Made by a program: the position numbers and the translations under genes
The notes under the pieces: model-generated
What the model was told of the DNA's origin: nothing
Seen by the model: the letters and a program-made list of their open reading frames with translations, nothing else
The model's database searches: none
NCBI RefSeq assembly: GCF_031583065.1
Contig: NZ_CP134053.1
Coordinates: 62,001 to 126,000 of the forward strand
Direction of reading: 5' to 3'
Source of the DNA: Streptomyces sp. CGMCC 4.7035
GTDB taxonomy: Bacteria; Actinomycetota; Actinomycetes; Streptomycetales; Streptomycetaceae
Length of the DNA stretch: 64,000 nt
In this document: in pieces, positions 15,370 through 24,046 of the stretch
Position numbering within the stretch: the first letter of the stretch is position 1
How the letters are laid out: every line of letters begins with the position of its first letter

Positions 15370-17217
15370 ATGAACGATGCCGCCCCGGCACCCACCCCTG
15401 CTGCCGTGCCCCGCCGCCGTGCCCGTGTCCGTGCCCCCGAGCTGATCGGCAAAGGGGGGTGGATCAACACCGGTGGCAAGGATCTGAAGCTGGCCGACTT
15501 CCGAGGCCGCACATTGATTCTCGATTTTTGGACCTTCTGCTGCATCAACTGTCTGCATGTCCTGGACGAGCTGCGCGAGCTGGAGGAGAAGCACCGCGAC
15601 ACCGTGGTGATCGTCGGCGTCCACTCGCCGAAGTTCGTGTACGAGGCGGATCACCAGGCGGTGCTGGACGCGGTGGAGCGGTACGGGGTGGAGCACCCGG
15701 TCCTCGACGACCCCGAGCTGGCCACCTGGAAGCAGTACGCCGTGCGCGCGTGGCCGACGCTCGTCGTCATCGACCCCGAGGGGTACGTGGTCGCGCAGCA
15801 CGCCGGTGAGGGGCATGTGCACGCCATCGAACGGCTCGTCGAGGAGCTGGAGGAGGAGCACGAGGCGAAGGGCACGCTGCACCGCGGCGAGGGTCCGTAT
15901 GTGGCACCGGAGCCCGAGCCGACGGCCCTGCGCTTCCCGGGCAAGGCGCTCCTGCTTCCGAAGGGGAACTTCCTGGTCAGCGACACCACCCGGCACCAGC
16001 TGGTGGAGCTGGCCGAGGACGGGGAGAGCGTTGTGCGGCGGATCGGGTCCGGTGCGCGCGGCTTCGCCGACGGCACGGCGGAGACGGCCTCCTTCAGCGA
16101 GCCCCAGGGGCTCGCTCTCCTCGATGACTCCTCCGTGGTCGTCGCCGACACGGTTAACCACGCGCTGCGGCGACTGGACCTCGTCACCGGCGAGGTGACC
16201 ACCCTCGCGGGTACCGGAAAGCAGTGGTGGCAGGGCTCCCCCACCTCCGGACCGGCCCGGGAGGTCGACCTGTCCTCGCCGTGGGACGTGGCCGTCTTCG
16301 GCGGCAAGGTGTGGATCGCCATGGCCGGTGTGCACCAACTGTGGGCGTACGACCCCGCCGACGGCACCGTCGCCGTCGCGGCCGGCACGACCAACGAGGG
16401 GCTCGTGGACGGGCCCGGCGCCGAGGCCTGGTTCGCCCAGCCGTCCGGGCTCGCGGCCACCGCCGACCGCCTCTGGCTCGCCGACTCCGAGACGTCGGCC
16501 CTGCGCTGGGTGGAACTCGACGGGACCGTCCACACCGCCGTCGGCACCGGTCTGTTCGACTTCGGGCACCGTGACGGCGCCGCGGAACAGGCGTTGTTCC
16601 AGCACCCGTTGGGCGTCACGGTCCTGCCCGACGGATCCGTCGCCGTCAGCGACACCTACAACCACGCGCTGCGCCGCTACGACCCCGCGACCGGTGAGGT
16701 GACCACGCTGGCCACGGACCTGCGTGAGCCGAGCGACGCCGTGCTGACCGGCGACGACATAGTGGTGGTGGAATCGGCCCGGCACCGGCTGACCCGGCTG
16801 CGTCTGCCGGAGGAGGCGATACGGGTCGAGGCCGTCGCCCACCGCACCCAGCGCGAGGCCACCGAAGTGGCCCCGGGCAAGCTCGAACTCGACGTCGTCT
16901 TCCAGGCCCCGGCCGGCCAGAAGCTGGACGTGCGCTACGGCCCGTCCACCCGGCTGCTGGTCTCCTCGACCCCGCCCGAGCTGCTGCTGTCCGGTGAGGG
17001 CGCGGACACGGACCTGTCCCGCACCCTGGAGCTCAACCCGGCGGTCACGGAGGGCGTACTGCACGTCTCCGCGATGGCGGCCTCGTGCGACGACGACCCC
17101 GCCAACGAATACCCCGCCTGTCATGTCCACCAGCAGGACTGGGGCGTCCCGGTCCGCCTCACGCAGGGCGGGGCGACCCGGCTTCCGCTGGTGCTGGCGG
17201 GCATGGACGCGGAGTAG
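15370..17217 (+). CDS. Thioredoxin-like / NHL-repeat protein (NHLRC2-like)
   Basis: 615-residue two-domain protein. The N-terminal thioredoxin fold (about residues 25-160) has the unusual Cys cluster FWTFCCINCLH at about residue 53 in place of a plain CxxC. An NHL-type six-bladed beta-propeller follows (about 180-500, with repeated SDTTRHQLVEL, ADTVNHALRRLD and SDTYNHALRRYD blades), then a C-terminal beta domain. The same architecture occurs in animal NHLRC2. No signal peptide is apparent, so it is likely cytoplasmic. Role unknown; redox sensing or protein interaction is plausible. Confidence 0.88.
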   Translation: MNDAAPAPTPAAVPRRRARVRAPELIGKGGWINTGGKDLKLADFRGRTLILDFWTFCCINCLHVLDELRELEEKHRDTVVIVGVHSPKFVYEADHQAVLDAVERYGVEHPVLDDPELATWKQYAVRAWPTLVVIDPEGYVVAQHAGEGHVHAIERLVEELEEEHEAKGTLHRGEGPYVAPEPEPTALRFPGKALLLPKGNFLVSDTTRHQLVELAEDGESVVRRIGSGARGFADGTAETASFSEPQGLALLDDSSVVVADTVNHALRRLDLVTGEVTTLAGTGKQWWQGSPTSGPAREVDLSSPWDVAVFGGKVWIAMAGVHQLWAYDPADGTVAVAAGTTNEGLVDGPGAEAWFAQPSGLAATADRLWLADSETSALRWVELDGTVHTAVGTGLFDFGHRDGAAEQALFQHPLGVTVLPDGSVAVSDTYNHALRRYDPATGEVTTLATDLREPSDAVLTGDDIVVVESARHRLTRLRLPEEAIRVEAVAHRTQREATEVAPGKLELDVVFQAPAGQKLDVRYGPSTRLLVSSTPPELLLSGEGADTDLSRTLELNPAVTEGVLHVSAMAASCDDDPANEYPACHVHQQDWGVPVRLTQGGATRLPLVLAGMDAE

Positions 17218-17247
17218 TGGTCCGGGCGGGTCCGGCCGGGGCCGGGG

Positions 17248-17493
17248 CTAGACCCCGTACCCGTCGCCGTACCCGTCCCGGTGATGGTGCCGTTCCTCGT
17301 CGATCACCGGGGTGGGCGGCACCACGACCCGCCTGCGGCGGGCGATGCTGCTGAAGGTGGCGACTCCGATCAGCCCGACGATCATGAAGATGAAGCCGAC
17401 CAGCTGCACGTTGACGCCGTTCATGTGCCAGTCGGTCGCGAACGCGAGGATGGCCCCCACAGCGATCAGGATGATGCATCCACCCAGGCCCAT
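17248..17493 (-). CDS. DUF6458-type small membrane protein
   Basis: 81 residues with two hydrophobic helices (IILIAVGAILAFAT and LVGFIFMIVGLIGVATFSS), a basic cluster (RRRR) after the second, and a His/Asp/Gly/Tyr-rich tail. This pattern matches the actinobacterial DUF6458 family of unknown function. ATG 17493 follows GGGAGG. Convergent with the NHL protein gene across 30 bp. Confidence 0.8.
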   Translation of the reverse strand: MGLGGCIILIAVGAILAFATDWHMNGVNVQLVGFIFMIVGLIGVATFSSIARRRRVVVPPTPVIDEERHHHRDGYGDGYGV

Positions 17494-17610
17494 GAGTCCT
17501 GCCCTCCCTGTGGGGCCGGTCCTTCCGGCCCCGGGCCCGGGTACCCGGGAGGGCGGCGGGCATGCCGCCTGATCGCTCGCCCGTGCGAGCTGCGCGCGAG
17601 CCGCGCGTCG

Positions 17611-17718
17611 GCCACGCGCCGACTACGCGCCGGCCAAGGGCAAGCCGCGCGCCGACTACGCGCCAGCCACGAGCATGCCGCGCCCCAGCCACGCGCCGAC
17701 TACGCGCCGGCCAAGGGC
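17611..17718. repeat. 31-bp direct repeat with degenerate copies between
   Basis: A 31-bp sequence starting GCCACGCGCCGACTACGCGC occurs at 17611-17641 and 17688-17718, with a diverged partial copy between. It lies in the 274-bp gap between the DUF6458 and M18 genes, which otherwise shows nothing. Confidence 0.75.
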
Positions 17719-17767
17719 GAGCAGCGGTGCGGTGCCACCCGGGGGACGGTGACGGCGGCCGGGTGGT

Positions 17768-19117
17768 TCAGCCCTCCAGGAACGCCACCAGCGCGTTCGC
17801 CAGCAGGAACGGGTCGTCCGCGCCGCACAGTTCGCGGACGCTGTGCATCGACAGGATCGCGGCGCCGATGTCGACCGTCTTGATGCCGTGGCGGGCCGCC
17901 GTGATGGGGCCGATGGTGGTGCCGCAGGGCATCGCGTTGTTCGAGACGAAGGACTGGAAGGGAACGTCCGCCTTCTCGCAGGCCGCCGCGAAGATCGCGC
18001 GGCCTGAACCGTCCGTGGCGTAGCGGTTGTTGACGTTCACCTTGAGAATGGGGCCGCCGTTGGCACGGGGGTGGTGCGTCGGGTCGTGCCGTTCCGCGTA
18101 GTTGGGGTGGACGGCGTGGCCGGTGTCGGAGGACAGACAGACCGTGCCCGCGAAGGCGCGGGCCCGGTCCTCGTACGAGCCGCCCCGCGCGAAGACCGAG
18201 CGTTCGAGCACCGAGCCGAGCAGCGGGCCGTCGGCGCCGGTGTCCGACTGGGAGCCGTTCTCCTCGTGGTCGAAGGCCGCGAGCACCGGGATGTACGAGA
18301 GGGCGGCGCCGGAGGTGGCCACGGCCGCCAGCGCCGCGGTGGCCGAGTGCACCGACAGCAGGTTGTCCATGCGCGGGCCCGCCACCAGATCCTTGTCCCT
18401 GCCCAGATAGGCCGGCGGCTCGACGGAGTGGGTCATCAGGTCCCAGCCCGTCACGTCACCCGAGGCCAGGCCCAGCTCCTGCTCCAGGAACGCGATGAGG
18501 TCGCCGTCTCGCACGTCGTCGCCCAGGCCCCATACCGGCTGCAGATGGCGCTGCTTGTCGAGCTTCAGCCCCTCGGCCGAGACCGAACGGTCCAGATGGA
18601 TGGCCAGTTGCGGTACGCGCAGCAGCGGTCTGTCGACGTTCACCAGGCGGGTGGAGCCGTCGCGCAGGGACAGCCGGCCGGACAGGCCCAGGTCGCGGTC
18701 CAGCCAGGAGTTGAGCAGCGGGCCGCCGTAGATCTCCACCGCGATCTGCCGCCAGCCGTGCGCGCCGGTGTCCGGCCGCGGCTTCACCCGCAGGTTCGGG
18801 GAGTCGGTGTGCGCGCCCACGATCCGGAACGGGGTGTGCGGGTCGGCGCCCTCGGGGACGTACCACGCTACGATCGCGCCCCCGCGCAGCACGTACTTGC
18901 CGCCGCTCGTCCCGTCCCACGCGTCGGTCTCCGCGACCTGGCGGAAGCCGGCCTTCTCCAGCCGCTCGGCGGCGTTCGCCACGGCGTGGTACGGCGACGG
19001 GCTGGCCGCCAGGAAGGACATGAGGTCGTCGGTGTGGCTGCGGCCGAAGGCGCGAGGTGCGCGCGAGGCGTTCCCCGGAGGGGCGGCGGCGGCAGGCGCG
19101 TGGGGGCTTGTGCTCAT
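17768..19117 (-). CDS. M18 family aminopeptidase
   Basis: 449-residue cytoplasmic zinc aminopeptidase of the aspartyl aminopeptidase family, which removes N-terminal, often acidic, residues from peptides. Metal and catalytic motifs: GAHTDSPNLRVK, DHEENGSQSDTGADGPLL, SSDTGHAVHPNYAERHDP and a C-terminal His in LSMHSVREL. Length is normal for the family. ATG 19117 follows AAGGTG. The first ~25 residues are a low-complexity Ala/Pro extension, so the ATG near PYHAV is too far in to be the start. Downstream of the acyl-CoA dehydrogenase gene but separated by terminators. Confidence 0.93.
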   Translation of the reverse strand: MSTSPHAPAAAAPPGNASRAPRAFGRSHTDDLMSFLAASPSPYHAVANAAERLEKAGFRQVAETDAWDGTSGGKYVLRGGAIVAWYVPEGADPHTPFRIVGAHTDSPNLRVKPRPDTGAHGWRQIAVEIYGGPLLNSWLDRDLGLSGRLSLRDGSTRLVNVDRPLLRVPQLAIHLDRSVSAEGLKLDKQRHLQPVWGLGDDVRDGDLIAFLEQELGLASGDVTGWDLMTHSVEPPAYLGRDKDLVAGPRMDNLLSVHSATAALAAVATSGAALSYIPVLAAFDHEENGSQSDTGADGPLLGSVLERSVFARGGSYEDRARAFAGTVCLSSDTGHAVHPNYAERHDPTHHPRANGGPILKVNVNNRYATDGSGRAIFAAACEKADVPFQSFVSNNAMPCGTTIGPITAARHGIKTVDIGAAILSMHSVRELCGADDPFLLANALVAFLEG

Positions 19118-19136
19118 GGGTTCACCTTAACGACGT

Positions 19137-19175
19137 ACGAGGGCCCGCTCCCGGTGATGGGGAGCGGGCCCTCGT
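19137..19175. terminator. Long perfect terminator hairpin
   Basis: Perfect 16-bp inverted repeat (ACGAGGGCCCGCTCCC at 19137-19152, its complement at 19160-19175) with a 7-nt loop. It is the distal of two hairpins downstream of the minus-strand acyl-CoA dehydrogenase gene. Confidence 0.85.
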
Positions 19176-19196
19176 AAGGGGGATGTGGAGGGTTGT

Positions 19197-19227
19197 GGCT
19201 GACCGGACGGACAGGGTCCGGTCAGCC
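19197..19227. terminator. Second terminator hairpin
   Basis: Perfect 12-bp inverted repeat (GGCTGACCGGAC / GTCCGGTCAGCC) with a 7-nt loop, 45 bp beyond the acyl-CoA dehydrogenase stop. Together with the hairpin at 19137 it insulates the M18 gene. Confidence 0.8.
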
Positions 19228-19271
19228 GACTACGGACGTCTGTGACGACGGCATCCCACGGCCGGGCGGAC

Positions 19272-21098
19272 CTAGAACGCGGCCTCGTCCAGCTCCATGA
19301 GGTCCAGGTCCACGCCCCCGGCCACCTTGCGGGCCAGGGTCACGCCCGGCAGGACGTTGGCCGCGAAGAACTTCGCCGCCGCGATCTTGCCGGTGTAGAA
19401 CGCCTTGTCCTTCGCGGAGGCCGTCTCCAGCTTCTCGGCGGCGATCGCGGCACCCTTCAGCAGCAGGTAGCCGACGACCACGTCACCGGAGGCCAGCAGC
19501 AGGCGGGTGGTGTTCAGGCCCACCTTGTAGATGTTCTTGACGTCCTGCTCGGTGGCGGCGAGGTCGGTGAGCATCAGGCCGACGATGGCCTCCAGCTCGA
19601 CGGCCGCCTTGGCCAGGTGCTCGCGGGCGCCGGCCAGCTCCTCGCCGCCGGTGCCGAGCGCCAGGAACTTCTTGATGTCCTCGGCGAGGGAGTTCAGCGC
19701 GGCGCCCTGGTTGCGGACGATCTTCCGGAAGAAGAAGTCCTGGCCCTGGATCGCGGTGGTGCCCTCGTACAGGGTGTCGATCTTCGCGTCGCGGATGTAC
19801 TGCTCGATCGGGTACTCCTGCAGGAAGCCGGAGCCGCCGAAGGTCTGCAGCGACTGGGCGAGCTGCTCGTAGCCCTTCTCGGAGCCGTAACCCTTGACGA
19901 TGGGGAGAAGCAGGTCGTTGAGCGCGTGCTCGGTCGAGGTGTCCTCGCCGTTCGCCTCCTTGACCGCGATCGCGTCCTGGACGGAGGCGGTGTAGAGGAC
20001 GAGGGCGCGCATGCCCTCCGCGTACGCCTTCTGCGTCATCAGCGAGCGGCGCACGTCCGGGTGGTGCGTGATGGTGACCTTGGGCGCGGTCTTGTCCATG
20101 AAGTTGGCCAGATCCGGACCCTGGACGCGCTCCTTGGCGTACTCCAGCGCGTTCAGGTAGCCGGTGGACAGCGTGGAGATCGCCTTCGTGCCGACCATCA
20201 TGCGGGCGAACTCGATGATGCGGAACATCTGGCGGATGCCGTCGTGCTTGTCGCCGATCAGCCAGCCCTTGGCGGGGTGGCGGTCGCCGAAGGTCATCTC
20301 GCAGGTGTTGGAGGCCTTCAGGCCCATCTTGTGCTCGACGTTGGTGGCGTAGACGCCGTTGCGCTCGCCCAGCTCGCCGGTCTCGAAGTCGAAGAGGTAC
20401 TTCGGGACGAGGAAGAGGGACAGGCCCTTGGTGCCGGGGCCGGCGCCCTCGGGGCGGGCGAGGACGTAGTGGAGGATGTTCTCCTCCATGTCGTGCTCAC
20501 CGGACGTGATGAACCGCTTGACGCCCTCGATGTGCCAGGAGCCGTCCTCCTGCTGGATGGCCTTGGTGCGCCCGGCGCCGACGTCCGAGCCGGCGTCCGG
20601 CTCGGTGAGCACCATGGTGGAGCCCCAGGTCCTCTCGACCGCGATCTGGGCGATCTTCTTCTGGACCTCGTTGCCCTCGTCGAAGAGGATCCCGGCGAAG
20701 GCCGGGCCGGAGGAGTACATCCACACGGCCGGGTTCGAGCCGAGGATCAGCTCCGCGTAGGCCCAGATCAGGGACGGGGGAGCCGTCGTGCCGCCGATCT
20801 CCTCGGGCAGACCGAGGCGCCAGTACTCGGAGTCCATGAAGGCCTTGTAGCTCTTCTTGAAGGCCGCCGGGACAGGGGCGGTGTTCGTCTCGGGGTCGAA
20901 GACCGGCGGGTTGCGGTCGGCGTCCGCGAAGGACTCCGCCAGCTCGTTCTCCGACAGGCGGGTGAGCTCTTCGAGGATGCTCTTCGCGGTGTCGGTGTCC
21001 ATCTCCGCGAACGGGCCGGTGCCGTACAGCTTGTCGCGGCCGAGCACCTCGAAGAGGTTGAACTCGATGTCGCGGAGATTCGACTTGTAGTGCCCCAT
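19272..21098 (-). CDS. Acyl-CoA dehydrogenase (FadE type)
   Basis: 608-residue FAD-dependent enzyme for the first step of fatty-acid beta-oxidation. Family sequences: [18 protein letters not shown] (FAD/substrate binding), [11 protein letters not shown], the catalytic-base region [20 protein letters not shown], and [20 protein letters not shown]. The ~600-residue length with a C-terminal extension is typical of the long-chain FadE class. ATG 21098 starts [17 protein letters not shown], which is the conserved N-terminus. Two TetR-like operator candidates lie 57-94 bp upstream, suggesting acyl-CoA-responsive repression. Two terminators follow. Confidence 0.94.
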   Translation of the reverse strand: MGHYKSNLRDIEFNLFEVLGRDKLYGTGPFAEMDTDTAKSILEELTRLSENELAESFADADRNPPVFDPETNTAPVPAAFKKSYKAFMDSEYWRLGLPEEIGGTTAPPSLIWAYAELILGSNPAVWMYSSGPAFAGILFDEGNEVQKKIAQIAVERTWGSTMVLTEPDAGSDVGAGRTKAIQQEDGSWHIEGVKRFITSGEHDMEENILHYVLARPEGAGPGTKGLSLFLVPKYLFDFETGELGERNGVYATNVEHKMGLKASNTCEMTFGDRHPAKGWLIGDKHDGIRQMFRIIEFARMMVGTKAISTLSTGYLNALEYAKERVQGPDLANFMDKTAPKVTITHHPDVRRSLMTQKAYAEGMRALVLYTASVQDAIAVKEANGEDTSTEHALNDLLLPIVKGYGSEKGYEQLAQSLQTFGGSGFLQEYPIEQYIRDAKIDTLYEGTTAIQGQDFFFRKIVRNQGAALNSLAEDIKKFLALGTGGEELAGAREHLAKAAVELEAIVGLMLTDLAATEQDVKNIYKVGLNTTRLLLASGDVVVGYLLLKGAAIAAEKLETASAKDKAFYTGKIAAAKFFAANVLPGVTLARKVAGGVDLDLMELDEAAF

Positions 21099-21154
21099 GG
21101 CGACGGCTCCCTAGAGGGATCGGCGAGGCACTGACTCCTCGCATCTCGTTCACA

Positions 21155-21191
21155 TACCAACCAGTAGCTCCGATGATGCTACCCGTCGGTA
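21155..21191. promoter_or_regulatory. Paired TetR-like operators upstream of acyl-CoA dehydrogenase
   Basis: TACCAACCAGTA (21155-21166) and TACCCGTCGGTA (21180-21191) share TACC at one end and GTA at the other; the second is an almost perfect dyad. They are spaced 25 bp start to start, about 2.4 helical turns. Sites of this TACC-N4-GGTA form are typical of TetR-family lipid-metabolism repressors in actinobacteria. They also lie upstream of the divergent SseB-like gene. Confidence 0.5.
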
Positions 21192-21241
21192 ATAAGAATC
21201 AACCCCTGATGGCCCATATGTGGCCCACTACTCTTTGGGGC

Positions 21242-21736
21242 ATGTACGGCTACCAGAACGCGGGCGGGCAGCAGCAGCAGTACGCCTCGGCCCAGCAGCA
21301 GATGCCCGGGCAGCAGATGCCGGGCGCGCAGATGCCCGGCGGGTACGGGCAGCAGCCGCCGCTCTACCCCGAGCCGTCGCCGCCGTCGCTCGCGGACGCC
21401 GTCCGCGCGTTCACCACGGGGTCGATGGCGGCCGAGGACTTCCAGCAGGTCTTCGCCACGTCCAAGGTGTACTGCCCGCGCGGCGACAACCCCGGCTTCC
21501 TCGCGCTGCACAACACCCAGCAGCCCGTGATCCCGATGTTCACCTCGCTCAAGGAGCTGCGCCGGTACGCGGGCAAGGAGTCCAAGTACTTCGTGATCAC
21601 CGGCGCCGAGGTGATCGACCTGCTGCCGACCGGGTACGGGTTCGTCCTCGACATGGAGGGGGAGCACCGGATGGTGTTCGACGCGAAGGCGGTCGAGCAG
21701 ATGGTGGAGTTCGCCATGCGCCGCATGTACGGCTGA
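21242..21736 (+). CDS. SseB-family protein
   Basis: 164-residue protein. The first ~45 residues are a Gln/Pro/Gly/Met-rich tract with an imperfect QQMPGQQMPGAQMPGG repeat, likely disordered. Residues ~50-164 match the SseB N-terminal-like domain (VYCPRGDNPGFLAL, FTSLKELRRYAG, LLPTGYGFVLDMEG). Function of the domain in Streptomyces is unknown. ATG 21242 gives the natural MYGYQN start; the frame is open further upstream to 21173. Divergent from the acyl-CoA dehydrogenase gene. Confidence 0.78.
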   Translation: MYGYQNAGGQQQQYASAQQQMPGQQMPGAQMPGGYGQQPPLYPEPSPPSLADAVRAFTTGSMAAEDFQQVFATSKVYCPRGDNPGFLALHNTQQPVIPMFTSLKELRRYAGKESKYFVITGAEVIDLLPTGYGFVLDMEGEHRMVFDAKAVEQMVEFAMRRMYG

Positions 21737-21958
21737 CCGCCGGTGCGGCGCCGGCCGCTGACCGCCCGTCCGGCGTTGGATGCGCCCCGCCCATCCGGCG
21801 CTGCGGAAATCCGCTCCGTGTTTGTCACAGCCATGCCATAGGGTGCCCTCAGGCAGCCGCGCCCCGTGCGCCACCGCTCTTCCGCGGTCGCGCCCGGGTG
21901 CCGCGCGGCGCTCTCATCTCCCGGCGATCCCGGGTTCTTTCGTGGGGGTTTCATCACT

Positions 21959-23908
21959 GTGCGCATGCGCACCACTTCGGCCGCGACGGCGTTCGCGGTC
22001 CTCTTCAGCTCGGCGGCGCTGAGCGTCGTCGCGGCCGGTACCGCGTCGGCCCAGCCGGCGACGCTCACCCAGCCCGTCGGTCTCGTCGCGGACGGCGCGG
22101 TGCAGCGGGTCTTCGTCGCCGACCGGGCCAACGGCCGGGTCATGGCCACCGACTACAGCGGCACTCTGGTCGACATGAACGTCGGCTTCGGCGACGTCAG
22201 CGACCTCGCGCTCTCGGCCGACGGCGCCACGCTCTACGCGGCTCTGCCGGGCAGCCACGAGATCGTGGCCTTCGACGCGGCCACCCTCGAGGTCAGGACG
22301 CGCTACGCCCTCGGCGCGGGCGTCACTCCGCGCGCCGTGGCCTTCGCGGGCGGACGGCTGTGGTTCTCGTACCGGATCACGGGCGAGGACGGTGCCTTCC
22401 ACGGCAACCTGGGCTCCGTCGACCCCACCGCCACCGACGTGGCGGCCGCGGTGGCCCTGGGGCAGCTTCCGGGGGAAGTCGCCCCGTACTACAACGCGGC
22501 CCTCCTGGACGCGGACCCGACCATGCCGGGCCTGCTGTCCTTCACCGACAGCGGCGACAGCCCCGGCGCGACGAACGTGCTCGACGTCTCCGGCGCCACC
22601 CCGCAGGTGGTCGCCAAGAGCGAGGGCGGCGCCTACTTCGGGGCGGACGTGGACCTCGTACCCGGCACCTCCGAAGTACTCGTGGGAGGTTCGCGGCGGC
22701 TGTCCTACGCGAACGGGACCTTCACCCCGGCGGGCGAGCTCGCGGACACGGGGTGGAAGGCCGATGTCTCTCCGGGCGGTCTGATCGCCCAGTCCTCGCT
22801 CCAGCGCGTCTCCGTCTACAAGCCGGGCGCCACCGAGCCGGTGCGCCGCTTCGACACGGGCGACGACAACGTGGGCCAGGTGGCCTGGGCCCCGGACTCC
22901 TCGCGGCTGTTCGCCGTGGTCGGCACTGACAACGGCTACACGCTCAAAGCGTTCACCGGCCCGGCTCTCAATGTGCCGACTCTGACCGTGAACGCCCCGG
23001 CCTCCGCGACCCGGGCGAAGACACTCACGGTCACCGGCAAGCTCTCGGCCACCGTTCCGTTCGCGACGGGCGCGAAGCTCGCCGTCACCCGCACCGACCT
23101 CGACAGCCCGAGCGGCAAGGCGCTCGCGGCCGTCACGGTCAAGGCGGACGGCACGTACTCCTTCACGGACACCCCGCCGGCCGGCGGCAAGGTCACGTAC
23201 AAGGTGACGTACGCGGGCGACGCCGAGCACACCTCGGCCACCGCCTCCGCCAAGGTCGAGGTCTCCCGCGCCGCGACCTCGCTGACCCTGAACAACAACG
23301 GCAAGCTGTACAACTACGGCGCCGACGTCACGTTCACGGCGCACCTCGGGACGACGTACAAGAACCGCAAGGTCGCGATCTATGCGGACCCCTTCGGCGC
23401 GGACAAGCCGAAGAAGCTGGTGAAGTCCGGCACCGTCAACTCCAGCGGCAACCTGTCCGTGACCCTGGACATGACCCGCGACACGGCGGTCAGCGCGGTC
23501 TTCGCGGGTGACTCCCGGTACAAGCCGAAGACGGTCAAGGTCACGGCGTACGCCCGCGTCAAGGTCTCCACCGCCGTCTCCAGGCACTACAAGACGGCCA
23601 AGATCGGCTCGACGTCGTACTACTGGTTCCACAAGAACACCGACCCGCTGCTGACCACGACGATGACCTACTACCCGGGCCGTCAGCAGCGCTTCGACCT
23701 CCAGGTGTACTACGGCGGCTCGTGGTACTCGGCGGGCTCGGAGTACTTCCCGGTCGGTTCGAACGGGAAGTCGGCCGTGAGTCTCGAGGCACCCGGTGAG
23801 TCGGGTATCCGGGCGCGGATGCGGTCGGTGTACGTCAACGGCTCGTCCGGCGACAGCGTGAACTCGACGACGTACGGGGCGTGGAAGTACCTGTACTTCT
23901 CCAACTAG
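21959..23908 (+). CDS. Secreted beta-propeller / Ig-like repeat protein (paralogue 1)
   Basis: 649-residue exported protein. The signal peptide follows the GTG at 21959 (VRMRTTSAATAFAVLFSSAALSVVAAG then A-x-A). A WD40/YVTN-like propeller covers about residues 35-330. An Ig-like domain (about 345-430), a second one (TSLTLNNNGKLYNYGADVTF), and a C-terminal ~100-residue beta domain ending WKYLYFSN follow. GTG 21959 is chosen because GGGGG lies upstream and the paralogue at 58640-60604 has the same start context. No sortase motif or anchor is seen, so it is probably free or wall-associated. Function unknown. Confidence 0.87.
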   Translation: MRMRTTSAATAFAVLFSSAALSVVAAGTASAQPATLTQPVGLVADGAVQRVFVADRANGRVMATDYSGTLVDMNVGFGDVSDLALSADGATLYAALPGSHEIVAFDAATLEVRTRYALGAGVTPRAVAFAGGRLWFSYRITGEDGAFHGNLGSVDPTATDVAAAVALGQLPGEVAPYYNAALLDADPTMPGLLSFTDSGDSPGATNVLDVSGATPQVVAKSEGGAYFGADVDLVPGTSEVLVGGSRRLSYANGTFTPAGELADTGWKADVSPGGLIAQSSLQRVSVYKPGATEPVRRFDTGDDNVGQVAWAPDSSRLFAVVGTDNGYTLKAFTGPALNVPTLTVNAPASATRAKTLTVTGKLSATVPFATGAKLAVTRTDLDSPSGKALAAVTVKADGTYSFTDTPPAGGKVTYKVTYAGDAEHTSATASAKVEVSRAATSLTLNNNGKLYNYGADVTFTAHLGTTYKNRKVAIYADPFGADKPKKLVKSGTVNSSGNLSVTLDMTRDTAVSAVFAGDSRYKPKTVKVTAYARVKVSTAVSRHYKTAKIGSTSYYWFHKNTDPLLTTTMTYYPGRQQRFDLQVYYGGSWYSAGSEYFPVGSNGKSAVSLEAPGESGIRARMRSVYVNGSSGDSVNSTTYGAWKYLYFSN

Positions 23909-23942
23909 TCCAGCCCGACTGGTCCAGCCCGACTGGTCCAGC
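23907..23942. repeat. 14-bp tandem repeat after the propeller gene
   Basis: GTCCAGCCCGACTG is repeated twice, with a third partial copy, starting at the stop codon of the upstream gene and running up to its terminator. Confidence 0.7.
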
Positions 23943-23950
23943 TTCTCCAA

Positions 23951-23984
23951 CGGAAGCCCGGAGGGAATCTCCTCCGGGCTTCCG
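23951..23984 (+). terminator. Terminator after secreted propeller gene
   Basis: Perfect 14-bp inverted repeat CGGAAGCCCGGAGG / CCTCCGGGCTTCCG with a 6-nt loop, 43 bp after the stop. Confidence 0.85.
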
Positions 23985-24004
23985 GCGTTGTGGGGTGGCA
24001 GAAA

Positions 24005-24020
24005 GTTCAATCGTCAACTA
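24005..24020. promoter_or_regulatory. AT-rich dyad upstream of pirin gene
   Basis: AGTTCAATCGTCAACT has matching ends (AGTT/AACT) and lies about 27 bp before the pirin start, just upstream of a strong AAGGAGGT. It may be a regulator site or overlap the promoter. Confidence 0.3.
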
Positions 24021-24046
24021 AAGTGAGAGCACAAGGAGGTACCGAC

